64,000 bases of DNA from Basidiobolus meristosporus CBS 931.73 (lineage: Eukaryota; Basidiobolomycota; Basidiobolomycetes; Basidiobolales; Basidiobolaceae). This document shows, piece after piece, positions 30,240 through 41,044 of this stretch. The stretch lies in contig MCFE01000178.1 of assembly GCA_002104905.1 (NCBI GenBank), forward strand, positions 1 to 64,000. The letters are read 5' to 3'. Under the pieces are notes generated by a model, which saw only the letters and a program-made list of their open reading frames with translations, did not search any database and was not told the origin of the DNA. The position numbers and the translations under genes were made by a program. Every line of letters starts with the position of its first letter. The stretch's first letter is position 1.

Positions 30240-31400
30240 GTGCACTGCACTTTGGTGGGAGCTTAGTAAGCCCCACTGAAAGATGAGATCATTCTCCTAT
30301 TCTCTACTTCCCTATTTTAGTTTTATCTCATTTGTCTTATCTGATCAGAGCTATCTCATAAGCTGGCTAGCTATGACACCTGCTTATTTTATTGCAAACT
30401 GCAGTATCCAAGAGAAAAATGCACTAAAACTCTTGAATGAGCTAACTAAACCTAAGTGACCACTAAGTGCAGAATTTTAGAATTGTCAAGAGTGTCAGAA
30501 ATATTAGCAGAGAGATTCTGGTCAAATATTGGGCTTACATATAGCTGAGTTGGGCTATAAAGGCAACAGAGTAGGTTTGCTATGCAGGCTAGCCTTAGTG
30601 TTCTTGAGAGTGCTAGATATACTAAGCTTGGGTAGAAACTAGAATGGATTTGTTGAATTCTTAATTTTGTTGAGACACACACTAAACCAAAAGGTTCAGT
30701 AAGCTTTACTTATACTTTTCTGATTGAGTTGCATTAGTAAGCACCAAGTTACTGGACTAATTGAAATCTGTTGGGGTGTTGATAGGTGCATAAGATAAAT
30801 GAAAAGTTGCATTATTAATCAGCTGCTGTCTTGGCAACTGCTAAGTGGTTGCATAAATCTCAGATGACTAATCACTTGGAATGGCTAGCAGATCAGTTGA
30901 GGATGTAATGCCTACATGAAAATTGATCAGGTGTGACAGCTAAAAATAGATTCTGAGAAGTGATAAAATAAACCATAACAGGGATTAGTTATGTTTGGGT
31001 TAGGGAAAATCAGTTAGGGTGCTGGATTTTTTGATGGAGTGAAATTGACCAAGTTTTAAATTTTGATGCACAACACATATGCTATTCCTCACTTAATGCA
31101 AGATTATTAGACTTAAGTGCTTCTACATTATGCTAGTACCAGCACCAGTACCTGTGACACAAGACCAACATGTGTCACCATCCCTATCAATTCATCCCTT
31201 TTATGGTATCGGCTTGTAACACATGCTTTAGAATACTGCTTCCTGATTGGTTGAGTGTGCTGTGCCACTTCAAATCTTCCAGCATATACATAGTGCATTC
31301 TTGGTTCATTCTGATGTCATCATGGTATATATTGATCTCTGAAACCTTCTGGAACTCCAGACTTAGTAATCAAGTAGCCTGTGAGAATAGTAGCCATGTT
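30240..31400 (+). mobile_element. LTR-G fragment split by LTR-F
   Basis: 30240-30399 and 31076-31400 follow the first third of LTR-G (compare 56810-56960 and 56970-57255), including 'ttttatctcatttgtcttat' and 'aaccttctggaactccagac'. LTR-F (30400-31075) lies between. The copy stops at 31400, before the TATA region. Confidence 0.7.
30400..31075 (-). mobile_element. Solo LTR, family F, second copy (676 bp)
   Basis: Same length and content as 22616-23291. Ends are TGCAGTATCC (changed from TGTTGTATCC) and GCACAACA. The flanks CAAAC and CATAT are a plausible decayed 5-bp duplication. It lies inside an LTR-G fragment, so it is younger than that fragment. Confidence 0.8.
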
Positions 31401-31496
31401 TAGAAGGATGGTATAACTTTGAGCCATGAGTGCTAAAAAATGCCATGGTATGCAAGAGAGGCAAAGCAGACCTACACTGGGCCATTGAGTGCCCTA
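31401..31496. repeat. Hairpin-element scrap
   Basis: 'tgagccatgagtgctaaaaa' to 'cactgggccattgagtg' follows 27-120 of the hairpin arm. The element ends are missing. Confidence 0.6.
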
Positions 31497-31690
31497 TGAA
31501 GAGTAATTGTGATGATCCTGTCATAAGGTGATTACAAAATCAAAGTCCTGCAGCTGCAAAGTATTGATCCTGTCAGGACACTGTGCAATAAGCATTGAAA
31601 AATAGTACATCCCAGATTTCACAAAAAACTGAGTCAAAATTTCCCATTGCAACAATACCCTAGTGGCTTTTGATTGGTCCTCTAGTATTT
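31497..31690 (+). pseudogene. Tnp2 3'-end fragment next to U
   Basis: It matches the extreme 3' part of Tnp2 at 43310-43490 ('atttcacaaaaaactgagtc' and 'ggcttttgattggtcctct'). It stands immediately before the U copy that reads towards it, as at 43.5 kb. Confidence 0.5.
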
Positions 31691-31829
31691 CTCTCACTTT
31701 CTGATCCCAGACACTCAATCAACTCCTACATTTATCTATATTGATTGGCTACTGCCTCTTTTACACACTCCTTATTTACTGACTCAGCCAATTCTCTTAC
31801 TTTTCTTGCACACAAATTGATTTACTCCT
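31691..31829. other. Convergent junction Tnp2/U, copy 1
   Basis: Between the 3' ends of Tnp2 (plus) and U (minus) lies a conserved stretch beginning 'ctttctgatcccagacactc' and including 'tattgattggctactgcctc'. The same stretch is at 43500-43640, at 26020-26660 (split by LTR-D) and, reversed, at 56640-56792. Confidence 0.5.
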
Positions 31830-33254
31830 GTTGAAACTTCAGTTTACCTCAATTGCCATTTGTATTGACCTACACAAGTCTCTATGCCCAGCACTTACAT
31901 TGAGCCCAACCCCACACCCAACAAGTAGCTCCATTGAGATCCATCATTCTATAAGTATTTATACTATAACACCCTTTTCTCATGACTATGGCAGGAACCC
32001 TGCAGCTTTATGCCACTGTCCATTCCCTGGTTCCCATATATCCTGGTCATCATCCGGCACTGCCAGGTCTAGCAACACATCTCCCAGTCTTTGATATAAG
32101 TCCTTGCGATATTCAAAGGCATTTCTTGCACACTGCCCTTGAGGAAGTGCTGCAATCTCCTGGTGTGCTTATTTATAATCCAAAATTCCATTGTAGGCAT
32201 AGTGCTAGTCTTTTGAGTACTTGATGATGTTGTTTTGTCTGTTAGTGGGATCTTCACTCTGTATAAAATAGAGAATATGGAGGCAGTGGTAGATAAGTTT
32301 CTTTTCTCTGAAAGTTCATCTACCTCACTGGAATGTAGCTCTGCTTGTTAGAATTCTAACACTTGCAAGAGCAACTGAGAAATTGTTTGTAATTCTCTAC
32401 GAAACAGTAGGATTCAGCCTATTCTGGGACTGACATCATTAATTGGTGAGACCAGCAGCTTTTTTCTCAATCTTCCCTATCTCTGGCTGTGATACATCTT
32501 TTTCACCTAACTTTTTCCTGTTTCACTGCCAGGTTTTTCTCTGCCACTTTGAATGAGTGAATTTTATATTGTACTCTGTTCTCTCCTTGATTAATACTGC
32601 ACTGGTGCATCCATTTTTGCCTGCTTGTGCCTGCTGGCACTTTGCTACCAATGTGACACTGCTTTGCCACTTGCTTAGAACCATCAGCCCTGCAAGTGAC
32701 AGGCTCCTGAAAAAGCCACAGGCTTTTATCAATGTTGAATCCTTTGTTGCTACTGTTAGCAGGTGCTTCTTGTATTGTACTTTGCTTTTTCCATAATGAA
32801 AGCTGCTCTAGTGCCTCAGTTTGTGCCTGCCAGTCCCTTGCCAGAACTCTCCAGTGAACCTGACATTTCTTTGCTGCTTGTGTAGAACTTCCTGCTCTGT
32901 CTGTAACAGGCTTCTGAGAAAGTTGCAGGATCTTACCACTGTTAAGTGGTGATGTATGATGGCCACTTGCTGGTCTTCAGCCAAGGTACTGCTTTTACTA
33001 CATCCTGATTTGCACTAACATAATGGTGAGCTTGCAGCTTCACAGGTATTCTTGCTTGACTACTTGACTGAGAGCCTGAGGAGTGTGCATTATCACCTTA
33101 TGTGGGCACACTGTTAACATGGTCTTTTTTGGATGTAGTCTTGCTTTTTTGCACTGAATGTCAAAGCAAGCTGTTGCACAACTGTTCTTTGGCTGCTCTC
33201 AACAGTAGAGCTTAGTTGGGAACCAGAAAGCTTTGTATTATTTGTTGGCAGCAT
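31830..33254 (-). pseudogene. Gene U copy 5, lacking the coiled-coil middle
   Basis: From the ATG at 33254: MLPTNNTKLSGSQLSSTVES, then VVQQLALTFSA. Near 32945 the sequence jumps straight to the C-terminal basic/Ser part, so the coil and the YPGF block are deleted. The end block reads STMPTMEFWIINKHTRRLQHFLKG (32210-32110, quoted in part). Gene and spacer are followed by the nested hairpins and then Tnp2, so this is the partner of the Tnp2 gene at 35455. Confidence 0.55.
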
Positions 33255-33441
33255 ATATATGGAAGTGAGCCAAACCAAAGAGGAAATAGTATTGAATATA
33301 CACATGCTTGTTATGCCACAACTTCATTTATTATGCTTACTCTGGCAGCTCAGCAATGAATCTTACATTCATGTAGGTATAATATTTCAAATACAAGGCT
33401 GTCTTGCACTCACATGAGTATTTATAAAAAAGTGATGCAAT
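33255..33441. promoter_or_regulatory. Divergent region U/Tnp2, copy 5, left part
   Basis: 187 bp of the conserved spacer, then the outer hairpin element, then the last 31 bp at 35424-35454: together 218 bp. The target duplication is AAT (33439-33441 and 35421-35423). Confidence 0.55.
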
Positions 33442-33814
33442 AGACTGGTTCCATTGGATAGTGACACGTTGGGCCATGAGTGCAAAATGATGCCTTAGTG
33501 AGCCAGGGAGGCCAAGTGGACCTATACTTGGCCACCAAGTGTGAAATATAGTTATTCATCTTCTTGCAAGCAGCCCCTATATTTCATCCATTGTGCAGAA
33601 GAAAATCCTTTTTTAACCATTTTTTTGGGATGAGTGTTGTCCATGATCTGTAGGAGGACTGAAGGACTGAAAAAACACATCCAATACTCAATATCTGTGG
33701 CACTCTGAATCTAGCTCCTGTGGCTAGTAACATGTCACTAAAATGCAATGCACAATCTTGGTTCACTGGCACTATCTGGAACTATATAAGTGCTTTGCAT
33801 AGGTTTTACTTTAT

Positions 33815-34548
33815 AGACTTGTTCCGTTGGATAGTGCCACATTGAGCCATGAGTGCCAAATAGTGCCATAGTGTGCCTGAGAGTCATAGCAGACCTAAAC
33901 TTGGCCACAGAGTGTAACATATAGTTCTGCATATTCATGCAAAGCAGCCCCTGTGTTTCACCTACTGTGTGGGAGAAAATCAATTTCTTAACCTTTTTTT
34001 TGGGATCAAAATTGTGCATGACGTAAAAGAGCACAGACAGACTGAAGATATGCATCTGGTACATTATACCCATGGCACTCTAAATCTAGCCCCACAGGCT
34101 TGTAGCATGTCACAAATATGCATGGCACTATCTTGGTCCACTGGTACTATCTGGCACTATATTTAAATATTAGCCCTAAAGTAGAACCTATACAAAGCAC
34201 TTATAGTGCCAGATAGTACCAGTGGACCAAGATAGTGACATGCATATTTGTGACATGCTACAAGCCTGTGGGGCTAGATTTAGAGTGCCATGGGTATTAT
34301 GTACCAGATGCATATCTTCAGTCTGTCTGTGCTCTTTTATGTCATGCACAATTTTGATCCCAAAAAAAAGGTTAAAAAATTGATTTTCTCCCACACAGTA
34401 GGTGAAACACAGGGGTTGCTTTGCATGAATATGGAGAACTATATGCCACACTTTGTGGCCAAGTTTAGGTCTGCTATGACTCTCAGGCACACTATGGCAC
34501 TATTTGGCACTCATGGCTCAATGTGGCACTATCCAACGGAACAAGTCT
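33815..34548. mobile_element. Inner hairpin element (H) 1, 734 bp
   Basis: Ends AGACTTGTTCCGTTGG and CCAACGGAACAAGTCT, duplication TAT (33812-33814 and 34549-34551). The arms are nearly identical: the frames MGIMYQMHIFSLSVLF occur in both arms, reading in opposite directions. It sits in the left-centre part of the outer element. Confidence 0.9.
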
Positions 34549-34761
34549 TATGACTAATACTCAGATCTAATGCCAGATTGTATCAGTGGACCAAGATGGT
34601 GCTTTGCATTTGGTGACAAGTTACTAGCAACAGGAGATAGACTCAGAATGCCAAGGGTATTGAGTACCAGATGCATGTTCCAGTCCTTCTGTGCTCTTAC
34701 ACATCATACACAATATTGATCATAAATGAAAGGGCAACAAGTGAATTTTCTCCAGCACAAT

Positions 34762-35269
34762 AGACTTGTTCTGTTGGAGAGTGCCACATTAAGGCATCAG
34801 TGCCAACTGATGCCATAGTGTGCCAGGGAGGTCAAGTTAGCCTATACTTGGCCACAGTGTGTGAAACATAACTCTGCATCTTCATGCAAAGCAGCCACTG
34901 TGTTTCACCCATTGTGTTGGGGAAAATCCATTTTTTGATTAATTTTTTTGGATCAATGTTGTGCAGGATGTGTAAGAGCACAGAAGAACTGAAGACATGC
35001 ATCTGGTACTCAATACCCATAGCACTCTGGATCAAGCTCCTGTGGCTAGTACAATGTCACAAAAATGAATGGAACTATCTTGGTCCACTGGTACTGTCTG
35101 GCACTATAAGCGCAATATATAGGTCTTACTTTAAGGCTGCTTTGCCCAAAGATGCAGAGCTATGTTTCACACTCTGTGGCCAAGTATAGGCTCACTTGAC
35201 CTCCCTAGCAAACTATGGCATCATTTGGCACTCATGGCTCAATGTGGCACTATCCAACAGAACAAGTCT
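34762..35269. mobile_element. Inner hairpin element (H) 2, 508 bp, internally deleted
   Basis: Ends AGACTTGTTCTGTTGG and CCAACAGAACAAGTCT, duplication AAT (34759-34761 and 35270-35272). The left arm is complete; about 225 bp of the right arm are missing near 35140. It sits in the right arm of the outer element. Confidence 0.85.
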
Positions 35270-35423
35270 AATGTGTGGAACACAGGGGCTGCCTTGTAAA
35301 AAGATGAACTTTTATGTTTCTCACTCTGTGGCCAAGTATACTTCCACTACACCTCCCTGGCACACTAAGGCACCATTTACACTCCCTGCTCAATATGGGA
35401 CTATCCAGCAGAACAAGTCTAAT

Positions 35424-35657
35424 AGCATTAAGTTGTTGTCAAATTGTTTTCCCCATTTAGAAGATTACTAAGATTCAATGCCTTAAGAGAAGAGAAAAAA
35501 GCCAATATGGCTATTGTATCAAGCTGCTCAGCCATGCATTATGCAGATAGCATAGGAAGTATTACAAGGATCACACACAGTGTTGTGCCACACATGTCAT
35601 ATGTGATCATTCATAAGTCACTATTGCACCAACAATTTCTTCCTGGCCACTTCATAC
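35424..35657 (+). pseudogene. Tnp2 transposase copy 5, N-terminal part
   Basis: After 31 bp of spacer the aligned start codon is ATT instead of ATG (35455-35457). Then follow EEKKANMAIVSSCSAMHYADS, SIGSITRITHSVVP and VIIHKSLLHQQFLPG. The gene is cut at 35657 by chromovirus C and resumes at 41573. Confidence 0.65.
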
Positions 35658-36167
35658 TAATATGAATAGACACAAGACAGGACAGTTGGGCTAGGCAAGC
35701 CAGGACCAGGAAAGGACTTAAGTGTGGATCAATAAGGCAAGGCTGTCTATTCAGGACCTCTGTTAATCAGACTGAGGAATGCATAAGGCTGGATAGGACT
35801 ATATATACTTTTTGGCAATATGGATGCCAAGAGATATTGGCTAATGCTGATGGGGTTCTGGGGTGAGGCACAGTAAGTGTGCCTAGATAGCAATATACTG
35901 AAGAACAAACTAGAATATCATATGGGGATATGTCAGGGGTTGGCTGATCATGCAACCAGGTCATAGGACATATTATTACTATATAGAGTATGGAACTACA
36001 TAAATTCCAATGGGATGCTTCCATAGAATGTTCCATTATGTAATGTGGACCTGGAGCTTTCAAGAAGCTGCTAGAATGTAGTAGACTATCTTGAAGGAAC
36101 TTGGATTTCTTTATTGACTTGATTTGGCTTGATAATTGGTGGCCAGGGATGTCATGTTGTCATGACC
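35658..36167 (-). repeat. 3' LTR of element C (family D)
   Basis: Reverse complement of the solo LTRs at 26071 and 49986. The outer end is altered (TAATATGAA for TGTTATGAA) and the inner end reads CATGACC. Confidence 0.8.
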
Positions 36168-38174
36168 CTATTCTCTTCTTTTGAGGGGCTCTCCTCAAAC
36201 TTTTGGCTTTGGCTTGTAGGGGTATGTCTTGTGAAATAGTGCAACTAGGTCTTAGCAGTTTGCTAGGTTTGCTGCTGGTTCCCAACTTTGATCATTTGAG
36301 TTGTGACTCACACAGTCTACCAGATAGTGAAGTTGGGGTCCAATGTATTTTGAATCCAACACTTACAGAACTTCAAACTCTTGGTACTTGTTTACTTGGA
36401 TGATGGGGGGATTAGCTGGGTGCTACTTGGGTAGAGTACAGTCATGCAATGGTTCTAGTAGGGATACATGGAATGTGTCATGGATTTTCATACTTGGTGG
36501 CAACTGTAGTTAGTATACAATTGGACTAATCCTCTTCTTGATCTTGAATGGCCCTAGTTTCTTGTAGTCTAATTTGTCACAAGGGTGGCTGGTAACAATG
36601 TTTCTTCTCAAGTACCATACTACAACTCCTTCATTAAGCTTGGGGCTAACCTGCTCTTTGTTGTCTGCAAACTTCTTGTACCCCTCATGGGCTAAGAATA
36701 GTTCTTTCTTCAGTGTTTCTGAGATTTCTAGAATTGTTGACACATGTTTAGCTGCCAGGGCACTCACAGGGCTTGTTGGAATCTGAATATCAAATTGCAA
36801 ATGAAAACTATAATTTGCATAGAATGGTGTGAGACCAGTTGCACTATGACATGAGTTGTTGTAGGCAAATTCTGCAAGTGGTAGCAACTGGGTCCAGTTT
36901 TCTTGCTGATAGTTGACATAGCACCGGAGGTGTTGCTCAAGGATCTGGTTTACTCTCTCTATCTGACCATCTGACTGAGGATGAGAAATAGTTGAGTGCT
37001 TGACTTGCACACCAAAATATGGAATGAAGTATTTTTAGAATTTTGATACAAACTGGGGTCCTTGATTAGATACAATATCACTAGGGATACTATGGAGCTG
37101 GAAAATGTTCTTGCTTACTAGGTGGGCAGTCTCCTTGGCATCTATATTCTTGGAGCAGGAAATGAAGTGAGCCATTTTTGTGAGTCTATACGTCACTACC
37201 AGGACTGAATAAATTTAGTTGGACTTTGGGAGGTTGGTTATGAAGTCCATTGAAGCTGACTTCCATTGCTGGTCAGGAATTAGCAAGGGTTGAAGAAGTA
37301 CTTATGGCTGGTGTCTGGCAGATTTTGCACAGTTACATATGTCACAGGACTGGAGGTACTCCTTGACAAGGGATATCAGCTTGGGCCACCAGAAGTCTCT
37401 CTTGATTGCATTCATTTTTATGGCAGTACCAAAATGTCCTGCAGCCATTGCATCTTGGCAAGAGTGGATGATATCTAACTGGGTATCAAGGTCTGGGACA
37501 AACAGTTGGTGCTGGTGATTGATGATGCTGTTGACTAGAAGTAGGTGCTGGAGGTTTGGGAACCTGTGTGGTGGGTCAGTGGGAGGCTTTAATATTTCTT
37601 CACTGTTGCTGCTGTGGAGTTGGTGGCTTGGCTGGTCTTGACTGTCTTAAGGAGAAGAGCAGCTATAATACTGGAGGACTGGGTTGCATGATGCTCAATT
37701 TGCCAACAGGCATCATCCCCTTCTTCAAGCAAATAGAATGCAATAGGGTGTTGCACATTCTTGTCACCATACTAGGAAAGGATGGCACCAAGGGCAAAGT
37801 CAGAGGCATCAGTTTCTATGATAAAAGGCATCTCAAGGTCAGGGTGGGCAAGCAATGGGGCACACAGGAAGGATTTCTTGAAAGAATCAAAGGACTCAGA
37901 CTGTTCTTTATTCCGGGCAAAGGGCAGATTCTTTTGGGTGAGCTTTGTCAAGGGAGGGCCTATCTTGGAGTAGTTATAAAGAATCTGCTGTAGAAGTTGG
38001 CAAATCCAAGGAAGGATTGGACTTCTTTTAAAGAGCAGGGAGTTTGCCAGGATTGGATGGCTTCTACCTTCTTGGGGTCTATTCTTGCTCCATTTGGGCT
38101 TATACAATAACCCAGGAACTCAACTTTGTTCCAGCCTAACTCAAAGTTTTCCTGTTTGGCATAGAGGCCTGCAG
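36168..38174 (-). pseudogene. Element C: RT C-part, RNase H, integrase and chromodomain
   Basis: From 38174 downwards: GLYAKQENFELGWNKVEFLGY and GARIDPKKVEAIQSW (end of RT), then FARNKEQSESFDSFK and FIIETDASDFALGAILS (RNase H first Asp, 37830-37780). A degenerate stretch follows, then a zinc-binding His/Cys region near 37450-37330, the integrase core SASMDFITNLPKS (near 37250), SNQGPQFVSKF (D changed to N, near 37060) and HPQSDGQIERVNQILEQHL (Glu, 36990-36920). The chromodomain is at 36360-36230: LHYLVDCVSHNSNDQSWEPA and ELVALFHKTYPYKP-like (one stop). Chromodomains steer such elements to heterochromatin. Confidence 0.8.
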
Positions 38175-38976
38175 TGTGGTGGTGTAGAGGTACTCCTGGG
38201 TGAAACTACACAACTGAAGGTGTGTGAGGTGTCTGATGGGTGCAATAGCCTCTGGGTCTAAACTGCTGGTGTCTTTGTCAATATGTCACTATGGTAAAAG
38301 CTCCTGCTTCTCTAGCTTCCTAGGTGCTCCAAGTGTCTCTAAAGGCCTTGTGTGACTTGTGCACTACCCTGAACAGCTCCTGGATGGAAGGTCTGAGATG
38401 TATTGTTGAAGGCAGGGACAGTGATCAATTGCTAATCAGTAAGGGAAAGTGTTAATGACAGAAGGGATGATTCATTGATGAGGGATTGCCTTCCCTTAAA
38501 TACTTTTCCTGATTGCCAATTGATTACTAATGAGAAGGCTCAAGAAGATCCCAGGCACCAGTGGAATTCTTGATGACATCACTATAAGCTAAAAATATGC
38601 CAAGAATGTCCTGGAAGGTTCTCAAAGGCACAGCACATCCAGCCAACCAGGGATCAGTAGTCTGAAACCTGTGCAACATAGAGATACAATATATGGTATT
38701 TAAATGATAGGGATGGGAACACAGACCTAGGTCACGTGTCACAGGTACTGACGCAGGTACTTGCCTAATGTAGACACATATATTGATCAGAAAGCTGAAT
38801 AACATCTGGGGTAACTAATGCTAATAACTAATCAGGGTAAACATCATATGGGGACAATACTAATAATATGCGCAAAAGAAGAGTGGGATAATACTGATAA
38901 GATAAAATATAGACAAGTACATCATAATAGCTATGTGAGTAAACTTGTCAGTGGGAGGTATGTTTACCCTACCACA
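38175..38976 (-). mobile_element. LTR-G2 (variant of family G) inserted in element C
   Basis: An 802-bp insertion starting TGTGGTGGTGTAGAGG and ending CCCTACCACA, related to family G in its terminal parts and in 'aaggttctcaaaggcacagc', but shorter and diverged. The RT sequence is continuous across it. CAG is repeated at both edges (38172-38174 and 38974-38976, overlapping the end), so the exact duplication is ambiguous. Confidence 0.7.
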
Positions 38977-40423
38977 GTGGTGTCAAGCTAAGTCAAGAAT
39001 TTCTACCCAATGGAATTATATCCTTCTTAAGTCTTGGAGTAGATCATGATATCATCAAGATAGATAACCACAAATTGGTAAAGGTACTCCCCAAATTTAT
39101 CATTCATCCGGTGTTGAAAGACAGCTGGGGCATTGGTGAGGCCAAGTGGCATTACTTTACATTCAAAGTGACCATATCTTGTTCTGTAGGCAGTTTCCAC
39201 TCATTGCCAGGCTTGATCCTGAAAGTATTATAAGCTCCTCTGAGGTCAGTTTTGGTTAATACTTTGGCAGCAAAGAGTTGATCCAACAGGGTATTGATTA
39301 GAGGCAAAAGGTACCTGTTCTTGATTGCAATCTTATTCAGTGCATGGTAATCTACACACATTCTTAGGGTACCATCCTTTTTTTTGACAAAGAGGATTGG
39401 GGTGCCAACTGGGGACTTAGAGTGCTGAATAAAACCTTTCTGGAGGTATTCCTGGATATAGCCATGAAGTTCCTTCAACTCAGGTTGTAAGAGGTTATAG
39501 ATAGGGCCAAAAGGTGGGGTTTTTCCATCTTAAAGGTAAATGTGAAAGTCATAGGGTCTGTGTGCTGGGAGTAGTTCAGCTTACTTCTTATCAAAGACAT
39601 GGGCAAACTCATGGTACTTGGCAGGTATACCATTGGAGGGGGTTCCTTTAGTGATGCTTGGTTCTTGTGTCTGGGGTAGCTTGGGGAAAGATACTTCTTC
39701 ACCTGAGAAGCCAGATGCTTTCATGGAGTTGACCTGATGGACTCTGGGAAATGTCAGGGTTTTCGGCATCCAGTTGATAGCTGGGTTATGGTGACTAAGC
39801 CATGAGCTTGCAGGGACTATGGAGCAGTGGGGAGAGTTGATGATGTTAAAGGCCAGTGTCTTGTGATGAGCAGTACTGGACAGCTGGAGTGGACATGTCT
39901 CATGGGTAACAGCGCCAGAGGAGAGGGATCTTCCATCAATAGCTTCTACTTTGGCAGGAGAGAATTTCAGGATAGTGGGCATCTTGTGCTTCTGGACAAA
40001 CAACTGGCCAATGAAACTGGAGGAAGCATCAGAATCTATGAGGGCAATGACATGCACAGGACTGGATTCAGGGATATAGATATTGACAGGCATTCTTAAG
40101 GACTGCATGGACTTGGTAGAGTATGATGTTACTTGAATGTAATGAATTTTCATTGGAGGGTCCAGTTGCAAGCCTGCCATTGTAACTGGACCCTGGAGTT
40201 TCCCAGCAAATTTGGACAAGGTTGTTCATTTGATGATTGCCGTAGTCTGAAGCTGGACTTCTTGTTGGGACAAGACATGGCAAAATGGCCTGGTTAGCCC
40301 CAGTAGAGGTAGAGGTTTGCCTGTTGACATCTGGTTCTTGTATTTGGCACTGTCAATTTGCATAGGATCATCAGGCTTAGTACTGGGTGACTAGATTACT
40401 GGGAAGGAGGTTGGCTAATAAGT
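38977..40423 (-). pseudogene. Element C: Gag tail, protease and RT N-part
   Basis: Gag tail DDPMQIDSAKYKNQ near 40370. Protease frame open for 212 codons (40219-39581): HVIALIDSDASSSFIGQLF, where the catalytic D-S/T-G is D-S-D, and VPASSWLSHHNPAINW near the end of the domain. [23 protein letters not shown] (39465-39405), [29 protein letters not shown] (catalytic Asp) and [10 protein letters not shown] near 39050. A stop follows SK. The glycine change should abolish the protease. Confidence 0.8.
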
Positions 40424-40815
40424 AGACTTGTTCTGTTGGATAGTGCCACATTGAGCCATGAGTGCCAAGTGATGCCATAGTGTGCCCAGGAGGCCAAGAG
40501 GAGCCTATACTTGGCCACAGAGTGTGAGACATAGCTCTCCATCACCATGCAAGGCAGCCCCTGTGTTTCACCTATGATGCAGGAGAAAATTCATTTTTTG
40601 AAGTTTTTTTGTGAATCAATATGGTGCAGGATGTGTAATAGAACAGAAGAACTGAAGACATGCATCAGGTACTCAATACCTATGGCACTCTGAATCTAGC
40701 TACGGTGGCTGGTAACATGTAAGAAAAATGTATGGCACTATCTTGGTCCACTGGTACTATCTGGCCCTATAAGTGCTTTGTATAGATCTTACTTTAGGGC
40801 TAATAATTAAATATA
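40424..40815. repeat. Hairpin element (H), left arm only, in element C
   Basis: It starts AGACTTGTTCTGTTGG and runs through the arm to the centre 'gggctaataattaaatatag'. The right arm is missing; LTR-G2-like sequence follows. Confidence 0.75.
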
Positions 40816-41044
40816 GTATAACTTCCAATGCTGTAGCAGTTGTAAACTACACCAGCAGGGTAATAAAGTGAATGCAGCTTGGGCTAATAACTTTACACAG
40901 ATAAAGTATCCTTGCCTTCAGAGAGCAGGACTAGGGAAAGACTCAGAGTGATACCTACAGTGGGTATTCCTTTACAAGTTCTTCTCAAGCACTTTGGGTA
41001 GAAGGCAGAGGTCCACAGGCAAGTTAACAGCAGTTTGATTAAGC
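40816..41044 (-). repeat. LTR-G/G2 internal fragment
   Basis: It follows the middle of LTR-G ('gtaaactacaccagcagggt', 'gggtattcctttacaagt'; compare 57470-57600 reversed). It fills the place where Gag of element C should be. Confidence 0.6.

Larger units (their letters stand above)
33442..35420. mobile_element. Outer hairpin element (H) containing two inner ones
   Basis: Ends AGACTGGTTCCATTGG and CCAGCAGAACAAGTCT, duplication AAT. Its own sequence is 33442-33814, 34552-34761 and 35273-35420 (about 730 bp), so it was a normal-sized element before two members of the same family inserted in it. Its arms are more diverged than those of the first inner copy, in line with greater age. Confidence 0.85.

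Noticed and set aside
30086-30286. The 66-codon frame with RPRLKAKRRVDAVGAIYTN as a gene
   Set aside because: It spans three unrelated pieces (hairpin arm, spacer, LTR-G start) and so is not a single coding unit.
22668-30682. The shared 76-codon frame at 22668-22898 and 30452-30682 (minus) as a conserved small protein
   Set aside because: Both lie within the two LTR-F copies; similarity is explained by the repeat and extends outside the frame.
31970-32230. The plus-strand frames 31831-32224 as a gene
   Set aside because: The minus strand here carries the FWII-T-RLQHF block of gene U, repeated at other loci.
37556-37993. The plus-strand frame of 145 codons at 37556-37993
   Set aside because: It overlaps the RT/RNase H frame of element C on the opposite strand, which has motifs (TDASDFALGAILS); this frame has none.
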